From: Caulobacteraceae bacterium
GTDB lineage: Bacteria; Pseudomonadota; Alphaproteobacteria; Caulobacterales; Caulobacteraceae
DNA length: 64,000 nt
NCBI GenBank assembly: GCA_027487945.1
Contig: JAIYCQ010000043.1
Coordinates: forward strand, 88,200 to 152,199
Direction of reading: 5' to 3'
The position numbers and the translations under genes were made by a program. Shown one piece after another: positions 9,168 to 16,028 of this stretch; the first letter of the stretch is position 1, and each line of letters starts with the position of its first letter. Under the pieces are notes generated by a model that did not search any database, was not told the origin of the DNA, and saw only the letters and a list, made by a program, of their open reading frames with translations.

Positions 9168-9751
9168 AGGGCTTCACCCTCGTCGAGATGCTCGCGGCGC
9201 TGTTCGTCTTCGGGCTGGTCTCCGCCGCCGGCGCGCTGGTCATGGGGTCGACCCTCGACGGTCAGGCGGCGGTGCGGACACGCATGGACCAGCTGGGCGC
9301 CTTCCAGCGCAGCCGGATGCTGCTCAAGTCGGACCTCGACCAGCTGTCGACCCGGCGCACGCGTGATGCGGGGGGGCGGCAGGCCGCGGGCGCTTTCGTC
9401 GGCCGTCAGCCGGCGGAGGGGGCGCCGTTCATCATGCTGACGCGGCACGGCTGGGAGAACCCGGGCGCGGCGCAGCGGCCGTCGGTGCAGCGTGTGGACT
9501 ACCGACTGTCCGAAGGCCGGCTTGAGCGGATCACCCGCACGGCCCTGGACGGAACGCCCGCCGGCGCGCCTCAGATTCTGCTCGAGGGTGTTGATCAGCT
9601 GCAGGTGGCCTACCTCTACCGGGGCGCCTGGTCGCCGACCTGGACGGCGCTGCCGACCGCGGAACTGCCGCAGGCTGTCCGCATCACCTTCCGCGTCGAG
9701 GGGCTCGGGCGGTTCGAGCAGGTGCTGGTCACCCCGGGAAGCCTGCGATGA
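9164..9751 (+). CDS. gspJ: Minor pseudopilin GspJ
   Basis: A 195-residue prepilin-like protein with a very short leader (MKG^FTLVEMLAALFVFGLVSAAG) and a long beta-rich body. FQRSRMLLKSDLDQLSTRRTRDAGG and FIMLTRHGWENPG match the GspJ family pattern. It forms the pseudopilus tip with GspI and GspK. It overlaps gspI and gspK by 4 bases each (ATGA). Confidence 0.92.
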   Translation: MKGFTLVEMLAALFVFGLVSAAGALVMGSTLDGQAAVRTRMDQLGAFQRSRMLLKSDLDQLSTRRTRDAGGRQAAGAFVGRQPAEGAPFIMLTRHGWENPGAAQRPSVQRVDYRLSEGRLERITRTALDGTPAGAPQILLEGVDQLQVAYLYRGAWSPTWTALPTAELPQAVRITFRVEGLGRFEQVLVTPGSLR

Positions 9752-10725
9752 GGCGTCCCGACGAGAAGGGCGCGGCCCTGCTGACCGTTCTGCTGCTGGT
9801 CGCGGTGATGTCGATCATCGCGGTTAGCGTGCTCGATGACATCCGCTTCGGCGTCCGCCGCACCGCCAACGCTACGGGCCGGGGGCAGGCCCAGCTCTAT
9901 GCGCTCGGCGCCGAGGAGCTGGCCCGGGTGCGGATCGCGCGCCTGGCCCGGCTGGACTCCGGCCGCACCACGCTGAAGGGCGACTGGAACGGCCGCGCCT
10001 TCCGGTTCCCCATCGAGAACGGCGTGATGACGGGTCGCATCACCGACGCCACCGGCTGCTTCAATCTGAACAGCGTCGCGGCTGGCCAGGGGACCCGGCT
10101 GGTGCGCCGGGAGCTGGGCGTGCGCCAGTTCGTGATCCTGATGGCCGCGCTCGGCATTCCGAGCGGCCGCGGCCAGACCCTGGCTGACAACCTCGCGGAC
10201 TGGATCGACAGCGACGACATCGGCATGGGCGGCGCCGAGGATCAGGACTATGCCCGCGCCGCGCCGGTCTACCGCACCGGCGGCGCGATGCTGGCCGAGG
10301 TCAGCGAGCTGCGCGCGGTGCGCGGCTTCACGCGCGACGTCTATGACCGCCTGCGGCCCTACGTCTGCGCGCCGCCGACGACGGACCTGTCCCCGATCAA
10401 CGTCAACACCCTGGCGCCGGATCGCTCGGTCCTGATCACCATGGTGACCCTGGGCGCCATTCCCGCCGAGGCGGGCGCCCGGCTCCTCGCGGGCCGTCCG
10501 GCCGATGGCTGGGATAACCTGCAGACCTTCTGGAACGACCCTGTCCTCGTCGACCGGGTGCCGGAGGACGCCGCGCGCGACCAGATCGCGCTGCGCACCC
10601 GCTTCTTTTCTCTCGACGCCGACGTGACCTACGCCGGCTCATCCGCCACGCTCAACACCCTGCTCGAGGTCGACTCCTCGGGCGTGGTGAAGCTCGCGGC
10701 GCGCCGCTGGACCCGCGACGAATGA
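9748..10725 (+). CDS. gspK: Minor pseudopilin GspK
   Basis: The largest minor pseudopilin (325 aa). The N-terminal segment KGAALLTVLLLVAVMSIIAVSVLDD is the membrane helix; Glu5 is absent, as is normal for GspK. The inserted alpha domain includes RITDATGCFNLNSV, DNLADWIDSDD and SPINVNTLAPDRSVL, all standard GspK landmarks. It caps the pseudopilus. Both ends overlap neighbours by ATGA. Confidence 0.94.
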   Translation: MRRPDEKGAALLTVLLLVAVMSIIAVSVLDDIRFGVRRTANATGRGQAQLYALGAEELARVRIARLARLDSGRTTLKGDWNGRAFRFPIENGVMTGRITDATGCFNLNSVAAGQGTRLVRRELGVRQFVILMAALGIPSGRGQTLADNLADWIDSDDIGMGGAEDQDYARAAPVYRTGGAMLAEVSELRAVRGFTRDVYDRLRPYVCAPPTTDLSPINVNTLAPDRSVLITMVTLGAIPAEAGARLLAGRPADGWDNLQTFWNDPVLVDRVPEDAARDQIALRTRFFSLDADVTYAGSSATLNTLLEVDSSGVVKLAARRWTRDE

Positions 10726-11819
10726 TCCCCACACGCCTTGTCTTCTTCACGACCCCTGACCAGCCCTGGCCTTGCCTGACGGTTTCCGACGAAGGCGCGG
10801 TGCTTCAGCGCGGCGTGCTGCTGCCCGACGCCGCGCAGCCGGAAACACCGGTCATCGACCGTCTGGTCGTGCCCGGGGCGGATGTGGTCGCCCGTTGGCT
10901 GGATCTGCCCGATCGCAATGATCGGCAGGCGCGGTCGGCGGTCGCCTTCCTGCTTCAGGATGACATCGCCGACGACGGCGGCGACCTGCACATCTGCATC
11001 GGGGCCGGGGATTCCGGCGGACAGCGGCTGGCCGCGATCACCGGCGTGTCACGGGTGCAGGGTTGGCTGGACGCGGCCGCGGCGCGCGGCGTCTCCCCGG
11101 CCTCGGTGACGCCCGACTACCTCATGCTGCGACCCGATGACGAGGGTCAGACCCTGACGGCCGGCTTTGGCGATCTGCTGGCGGTCCGTGGCCCCGGCAT
11201 CGCCTTCTCGGCCGAGCGGCCGCTCGCCGAGGCGGTTCTGGCGGACAGACCGCGTCGGATGCTGGCGCTCAGCGAACTGGAGCCGATGCTGGCCGGCGCG
11301 GCCAGCTGGCCGGAGATCAACCTTCTACAGGGAGTCTTCGGTCCCCGGTCCGAGCAGCCGACGGTCGGAAACGTCCGGCGACTGGTCATCCTCGCCCTGG
11401 TGCTGCTGGTGTCGCCGGTGCTGCTGAGCGTCGCCCGGATCGGCGTCGACGTCATCGCCGCGCGGCACATCGAAGGCCGCGCCATCGCCGGGGCGCGGGC
11501 CATCTGGCCCCGGTCCATCCCGGCGGACGCCGACATCGAGGTCGTCCGCGCCAGGCTGGCGGAGCAACAGGGCGCCGACCGTTTCGCCGACCTGACCGCT
11601 GACCTCTTCAGCGCCGTCGAGCGGACGCCGGGCGCGCAGATCGACAGCCTCGCCTATGGGCCGGCCGGCCTGAACGCAGGCCTGTCCTATGGCAACTACT
11701 CGGACATGGATCAGCTGATCACCGCCGGCGGAAAGGTCGGACTGCTGATCTCCGCCGACAGCACCGTCACCGAAGGCGGGCGCATCACCAGCGATATCAG
11801 CATCAGGAGGCAGCCATGA
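10722..11819 (+). CDS. gspL: Type II secretion system protein GspL
   Basis: A 365-residue bitopic inner membrane protein. The N-terminal half (about 1-220) is the cytoplasmic actin-like domain that recruits GspE (IDRLVVPGADVVARWLDLP, then RSAVAFLLQDDIADD). One membrane segment follows (about 224-245, LVILALVLLVSPVLLSVARI), then a periplasmic ferredoxin-like domain (TPGAQIDSLAYGPAGLNAGL). Identity is moderate by eye, but position between gspK and gspM and the topology are decisive. It overlaps both neighbours by ATGA. Confidence 0.9.
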   Translation: MIPTRLVFFTTPDQPWPCLTVSDEGAVLQRGVLLPDAAQPETPVIDRLVVPGADVVARWLDLPDRNDRQARSAVAFLLQDDIADDGGDLHICIGAGDSGGQRLAAITGVSRVQGWLDAAAARGVSPASVTPDYLMLRPDDEGQTLTAGFGDLLAVRGPGIAFSAERPLAEAVLADRPRRMLALSELEPMLAGAASWPEINLLQGVFGPRSEQPTVGNVRRLVILALVLLVSPVLLSVARIGVDVIAARHIEGRAIAGARAIWPRSIPADADIEVVRARLAEQQGADRFADLTADLFSAVERTPGAQIDSLAYGPAGLNAGLSYGNYSDMDQLITAGGKVGLLISADSTVTEGGRITSDISIRRQP

Positions 11820-12295
11820 CCCTGCTCCGCACAGCCAGGGACGCCTGGGCGCTGCGCACGCCGCGCGAAAGGCTCATGCTTCAGGGCCTCGCCGTCGTTC
11901 TGGGCGGCGTCCTGTTCTGGTACGGCCTGCTCACGCCGCTGGACGCCGCACGGGACTGGGCCCGGGCCGAGCGTCAGGCCGCCGCCGCCGATCTCGCCGC
12001 CGTCACCGCCCTCGCCCGGGGCGGCGCCGTCCGCGCCGCGCCGTCGTCCGGTCGGGGACTGGCCGGTGTCGTCGACGTCGCGGCGGCGGCGTCGGGGATC
12101 GTCATCGACCGACGCCGCGAGGAGGCGGACGGTCGCCTGACCGTCTGGATCACCGCCGTCCAGCCGCAGATCCTGATGCAGTGGATCATCGGCCTGCGAA
12201 CTGCTCACGGCGTGTCGGTGGTCGGGATGAGCGCGTCCAAGCTCGACGCCGGCAGCCTGACCGTGGAAGTCTCGTTCGAACAGGCCGGGTCATGA
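11816..12295 (+). CDS. gspM: Type II secretion system protein GspM
   Basis: A 159-residue bitopic protein: a short cytoplasmic N-terminus with TPRERLMLQG (a common GspM start), a membrane segment (about 25-45, GLAVVLGGVLFWYGLL), a coiled region rich in Ala/Arg and a small periplasmic ferredoxin-like domain (RLTVWITAVQPQILMQWI). It partners GspL in the assembly platform. It overlaps gspL and gspN by ATGA. Confidence 0.9.
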   Translation: MTLLRTARDAWALRTPRERLMLQGLAVVLGGVLFWYGLLTPLDAARDWARAERQAAAADLAAVTALARGGAVRAAPSSGRGLAGVVDVAAAASGIVIDRRREEADGRLTVWITAVQPQILMQWIIGLRTAHGVSVVGMSASKLDAGSLTVEVSFEQAGS

Positions 12296-12996
12296 GTAAC
12301 CGCAATCTGCTTCTGATCTTCCTTGCTGTACTCGTCGCGGCGCTTCCGCTCACCGTGCCGCTGACCGTCGGTCTGGCGGCCGGGTCCGGAGGTCGCCTGT
12401 CCTTCGCCGAGGCGAGGGGGACGATCTGGCGGGGCGAAGTGCGCCGCGCCGCGCTCGGGGCGCTCAACCTCGGCGACCTGACGGTGGGTCTTGATCCGCT
12501 CGCGCTGCTGACGGGTCAGACCCGGATCGCGATCCGGGCCTCCGGCGGCGATGTGAAGGGGGCCGGGCGGATCTCCCTGACCCGCCGGTCGCCGGGAGTC
12601 GAGCGGTTCACCGGCTCCGTGCCGCTGGCAGCGCTTGGCCTCGCAGGCTCGCTGACCGGCGACCTGAACGTCCGCGATGTCACCGCAGTTTTCGACAAGG
12701 GCGTCTGCCACAAGGCGGAGGGGCAGATTGCGGCGGTCGTCAACGGGCTGGGCCCCAACCCGGTTGCGCTGAGCGGCCGTCCGGTGTGCCAGGGCGCCCT
12801 GCTGGCGCTGCCGCTGGCCGGGACGGTCGAGGGTATGGCGCTTGACCTGGTGGTGCGGGTGCAGGCCGATGGGCGCTATCGTCTCGACGCGACGGTCAAG
12901 ACGACGGACCCGGCCTTCGGCGCGATCCTCGCGGCGGAAGGGTTCAGCAGCGTTCCCGGCGGCTACAGCCGGAGCAGTGAGGGTAAACTGACATGA
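12292..12996 (+). CDS. gspN: Type II secretion system protein GspN
   Basis: A 234-residue protein with one N-terminal membrane segment (LLLIFLAVLVAALPLTVPLTVGLA) and a periplasmic body. GRLSFAEARGTIWRGEVRRAALG matches the GspN family, where the AxGTxWxG pattern is typical. GspN is an accessory component found in only some T2SS. The start is ATG at 12292, overlapping gspM by ATGA; the longer frame upstream is gspM out of frame. It overlaps the next gene by ATGA. Confidence 0.88.
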   Translation: MSNRNLLLIFLAVLVAALPLTVPLTVGLAAGSGGRLSFAEARGTIWRGEVRRAALGALNLGDLTVGLDPLALLTGQTRIAIRASGGDVKGAGRISLTRRSPGVERFTGSVPLAALGLAGSLTGDLNVRDVTAVFDKGVCHKAEGQIAAVVNGLGPNPVALSGRPVCQGALLALPLAGTVEGMALDLVVRVQADGRYRLDATVKTTDPAFGAILAAEGFSSVPGGYSRSSEGKLT

Positions 12997-13466
12997 GGAC
13001 GTCATCACGCGCGGCGGTTGGCGGGGTCCTGGCGGCCATCGCCTGTACGCTGTCGACGCTCGCCCTGGCGGAGACGGCCCCCGCGCCGACTGGCGGACTG
13101 CCGCTCGAGGCCCTGCCGACCCAGACGCTCGCCGGCGGTCAGTGCGCACTGTTCCTGTGGGCCCGCACCACGCCCCCGCGCCGCGTGTTCATGGCGCTGC
13201 AGGACCCGGCGGTCGCCCGGATCCGGATCGAGGGGCGAAGCGTCGACCTGCCGCGCACGGCGGGCGAAGGCGACAGTGTCTACGGCCACACCCCGATCCA
13301 GCGCTTCGAGGGCGAGGGGATCACCCTGACGATCAAGATCCAGATGGACGCCCGCAGCGGGCTTGTCGGCGGCGCGGTGATCCCTTCGGGCTCGCTCGAG
13401 TATCGCGATGCGAAAGGCTGGGAGACCATTATTCCCGTCGCCGGGATCGTCGGGTGCCAGCCCTAG
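12993..13466 (+). CDS. Exported protein of unknown function, last gene of the T2SS operon
   Basis: I do not recognise this family. The 157-residue product has a Sec-type signal peptide (AAVGGVLAAIACTLSTLALA, cleavage near AETA) and a small, probably beta-rich mature domain with GGQCALFLWARTTPPRRVFMA and VGGAVIPSGSLEYRDAKGW. Two cysteines remain after cleavage, in GQCAL and in the C-terminal VGCQP, and could form a disulfide. Its start overlaps gspN by ATGA, so it is translated as part of the T2SS operon. It could be a periplasmic accessory factor, a pilotin-like partner (though no lipobox is seen) or a substrate; none of these is shown. Confidence 0.85.
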   Translation: MRTSSRAAVGGVLAAIACTLSTLALAETAPAPTGGLPLEALPTQTLAGGQCALFLWARTTPPRRVFMALQDPAVARIRIEGRSVDLPRTAGEGDSVYGHTPIQRFEGEGITLTIKIQMDARSGLVGGAVIPSGSLEYRDAKGWETIIPVAGIVGCQP

Positions 13467-13476
13467 TCTGTGAGCG

Positions 13477-14142
13477 CTACCAGCCGGCGCGCCCGATCGG
13501 TCCGTAGAGCCAGGTCAGCCAGGCCCCGATCGCCAGATAGGTCCCGTAGGGCAGGGCGGTGTCCAGGCTCGGCGCCCGACGCGCGATGACCCGCGCCAGC
13601 ACCCAGCTCAGGCCGGCCAGCGAGGCCCAGACCACCACGCTCGGCAGTCCTGCCCAGCCGACCCAGGCGCCGATGGCCGCCAGCAGGCGCGCGTCGCCAC
13701 CGCCCAGCCCGTCCCGCCCCCGAAGCCGCTTGTAGAGCGCGGCGAGGCCCGCCAGCACGCTGAAACCGAGCGCTGCGCCGATCAGGTGATCCAGCGGACT
13801 CCCCGGGCCGATGAACAGGCTGGCGGCCAGACCGGCGGCGCCGAGCGGCAGGGTCAGGATATTGGGCAGCCAGAAGTGCTCGCCGTCGATCACGGCGATC
13901 AGCAGCAGCGCCACCCCGAGCAGGGCGCCGACCAGAGCAACGGGCCAGGCCAGGGTCAGACTCGACCAGGCCCCGATGATCAGGGCGGCAAGGCTCATGG
14001 CCGCGGCGCGCCGCCAGCGGACCGGCGGCGCCGCTTCGAGGGCGGGCAGTCGCACCGACGCCACCGCGGCGACCAGGCCGAGGGCCGCGGCCGCCAGCGG
14101 CGGGATCAGGTCGTGGACGAGGTTCGACAGCAGAGCGCTCAA
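13477..14142 (-). CDS. gspO: Prepilin peptidase GspO (A24 aspartic protease, short form)
   Basis: A polytopic membrane protease of 221 aa that cleaves the leader of GspG-K pseudopilins. The two catalytic aspartates are visible: Asp86 in AVIDGEHFWLPN and Asp150 in GLGGGDARLLAAIGAWVGW (the family GxGD motif). The N-terminal methyltransferase domain with CxxC pairs, usual in PilD/GspO, is absent, so this form may cleave without N-methylating. It lies on the opposite strand to the T2SS operon, converging with a 10-base gap. Its start overlaps the phoX stop by 4 bases, so it is probably transcribed with phoX. Confidence 0.93.
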   Translation of the reverse strand: MSALLSNLVHDLIPPLAAAALGLVAAVASVRLPALEAAPPVRWRRAAAMSLAALIIGAWSSLTLAWPVALVGALLGVALLLIAVIDGEHFWLPNILTLPLGAAGLAASLFIGPGSPLDHLIGAALGFSVLAGLAALYKRLRGRDGLGGGDARLLAAIGAWVGWAGLPSVVVWASLAGLSWVLARVIARRAPSLDTALPYGTYLAIGAWLTWLYGPIGRAGW

Positions 14143-15533
14143 GCCTTGAGCGACGCCCAGGGGCCCGTCACCGCCAGGGTGATCCCCGGCCAGTAGATGT
14201 TGACGAACAGGGTCGAGCCGTCCGGCGAGAAGCAGACGCCGGCCAGCTCGGCGTTCTCGCGGAACACGTTTCGGCCGATCGTATAGACCTTGCCCTCGGG
14301 CGTGACGCCCTTGAGGTGATTGCGCTTGGTGTCCGAGTAGCGGTCCTCGCAGACCACCAGATGCCCCCAGGGGGCGATGGCGATGTTGTCGGCGTAGTCG
14401 AGGACGTCGGCGTCGGTCGATTCCAGGAACAGCTGCGCCTTGCCGGGCGCGGACGCTTCGTCCGACTGGCCCTCGCGAGCGCCGGGGACGTAGCGCATGA
14501 TCTGGCCCAGGCCCTTGGCGCCGCCCGACGTGCAGGTGAAGTAGAGCTCGTCCTTCCCCCAGAAGATGCCCTCGCCCCGGGCGAACACCGCCGCGCCGGC
14601 CTTGGCGCCGCGCAGACGCAGGTCGTCGTCCGGGCTTTCCGGGTTGTCGAGGTCGACCCAGCGGGCGTCGCGCCAGGCGCCCTTGACCATGCCGACCGCG
14701 CCCTTCCAGTTGCGCGTGTCGCAGCCCTCCGGCGCGTCCGCGAAGGCCAGCGCCTGCAGCCGCCCGCCCTTGGCCAGTTCGCCCGGCGCGTTCGGGATGA
14801 AGCGGTAGAGCAGGCTGTCGGCGACATCCTCGGTCATGTAGACGATGCCGGTGCGCGGATCGACGCAGGCAGCCTCGCGCTTGAAGCGGCCCATGGCCTT
14901 GAGCGGGACGGGGTCGACCAGGCCCCGCGCGGACGCCGGCACCTCGAAGGCCCAGCCGTGATCCTTGCCGCCGCCGTCGCCGGCCCTGGCGGTGTTCTCC
15001 TCGCAGCTGAGCCAGGATCCCCAGGGAGTCACCCCTCCGGAGCAGTTGACCGCCGTGCCGGTCAGGCTGAGGTGCTCGCGCTCCAGCTGCCGCGTGCGCA
15101 GATTGTAGACCAGCGTCGTCGTGCCGCCGGGGAGGGCGCGACCCGCGGCGTCGAGGTCGAAGGCCTTGTTTGCGTCCAGCTTGCCGGCTTGGCGACCTCT
15201 GACCCCGGTCGGGCCATGGTTGACGTCGCCGACCTTGAGCTCGTGATTGCGGATCAGGACGACGCGGTCGTCACCCAGCGCGAAACTGCCCATGCCGTCG
15301 AACTTGTAGGGGACGATCAGCCCGTCGTTCATGGTGTCCCCGGCCTGGGACACGATGCTGTAGGAGAAGCCTTTCGGCAGATCGAACACGCCGAACGGGT
15401 CGGTCTGGAGCGGTCCGTAGCCCTCGACCTCGTTGCGGTAGGTCTCTTCCGCCGCCGCCTGGGCGCAGGCGAGACCGGAGAAGGCGAGGGCGACGGCGGA
15501 CGTGCCGATGAATCCGCGACGGGACAGGGACAT
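14139..15533 (-). CDS. phoX: PhoX-family alkaline phosphatase, Tat-exported
   Basis: A 464-residue protein with a twin-arginine signal (SLSRRGFIGTSAVALAFSG, cleavage near AQA). PhoX hallmarks are VNCSGGVTPWGSWLSCEEN, the aspartate/glutamate-rich metal ligands around MTEDVADSLLYRF, and FVNIYWPGITLAVTGPW near the end. Known PhoX enzymes are Fe/Ca-dependent phosphomonoesterases induced by phosphate starvation. The gene overlaps gspO by ATGA, which ties phosphatase expression to the T2SS peptidase. The start at 15533 is well placed for the Tat motif. The substrate is inferred from the family. Confidence 0.93.
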   Translation of the reverse strand: MSLSRRGFIGTSAVALAFSGLACAQAAAEETYRNEVEGYGPLQTDPFGVFDLPKGFSYSIVSQAGDTMNDGLIVPYKFDGMGSFALGDDRVVLIRNHELKVGDVNHGPTGVRGRQAGKLDANKAFDLDAAGRALPGGTTTLVYNLRTRQLEREHLSLTGTAVNCSGGVTPWGSWLSCEENTARAGDGGGKDHGWAFEVPASARGLVDPVPLKAMGRFKREAACVDPRTGIVYMTEDVADSLLYRFIPNAPGELAKGGRLQALAFADAPEGCDTRNWKGAVGMVKGAWRDARWVDLDNPESPDDDLRLRGAKAGAAVFARGEGIFWGKDELYFTCTSGGAKGLGQIMRYVPGAREGQSDEASAPGKAQLFLESTDADVLDYADNIAIAPWGHLVVCEDRYSDTKRNHLKGVTPEGKVYTIGRNVFRENAELAGVCFSPDGSTLFVNIYWPGITLAVTGPWASLKA

Positions 15534-15559
15534 GGGAGGGCTCCAGCAACTGCGGGCGG

Positions 15560-15595
15560 ATTACAGCATCTGTGTGACAATGTCGTCGCTGACAG
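15560..15595 (-). promoter_or_regulatory. Possible PhoB half-sites upstream of phoX
   Basis: On the coding strand the 62 bases before phoX contain CTGTCAG (15595-15589), TTGTCAC (15580-15574) and CTGTAAT (15566-15560), each close to the CTGTCAT Pho half-site. Their spacing is 14-15 bases rather than the canonical 11, so a true Pho box is uncertain. The rest of 15534-15738 shows no gene. Confidence 0.25.
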
Positions 15596-15738
15596 TGGCC
15601 GGGTGCTCTCCCCCGGTGGCGCATGCGGATCAGGGACAGTCGGCGTCTCGCCGAGGGCTCAGGTCACGCCACCGATCCGGCGCGGCGGTCGGGCGGCTGC
15701 TTGCCGGTTCAGCTTCCGGGAGCCTTGACAAACGGGGG

Positions 15739-15829
15739 TGGCGGAGACGGTGGGATTCGAACCCACGGTACCCTTTTGGGGTACGCTCATTTAGCAAACG
15801 AGTCCCTTCGGCCTCTCGGGCACGTCTCC
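15739..15829 (-). tRNA. tRNA-Ser (anticodon GCT)
   Basis: The minus strand folds as a class II tRNA. The acceptor stem GGAGACG pairs with CGTCTCC, the anticodon loop TTGCTAA gives anticodon GCT (reads AGC/AGU), a long variable arm ACCCCAAAAGGGT is typical of serine tRNAs, and the T arm GTGGGTTCGAATCCCAC is intact. Discriminator G and an encoded CCA are present at 15742-15739. Length is 91 bases. Confidence 0.97.
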
Positions 15830-15854
15830 TGGACCCCCGCGTCGCGGGACGCCT

Positions 15855-15883
15855 CTCATAGCCAAGTGCCGGGCGCTTCGCAA
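15855..15883 (-). promoter_or_regulatory. Likely promoter of tRNA-Ser
   Basis: Read on the minus strand, TTGCGAA (15883-15877) and GCTATGAG (15862-15855) are separated by 14 bases, close to the Caulobacter housekeeping pattern TTGACGS-N10-14-GCTANAWC. The expected start lies about 20 bases before the mature tRNA. The remaining bases up to 16028 contain no gene that I can support. Confidence 0.45.
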
Positions 15884-16028
15884 TGCGAGGATGACGCGGA
15901 ATTCGCCCTCGTCGTCGTGAGCCGCTTCGCTGACGCCAGAGGTTGTCGATCCGCGCGTGGTGGCGGATGCTCTGCGGACAAGGACCGTGACGGCGACGCG
16001 CCGCACGGCGGGGGACGGGGGAGAGACG

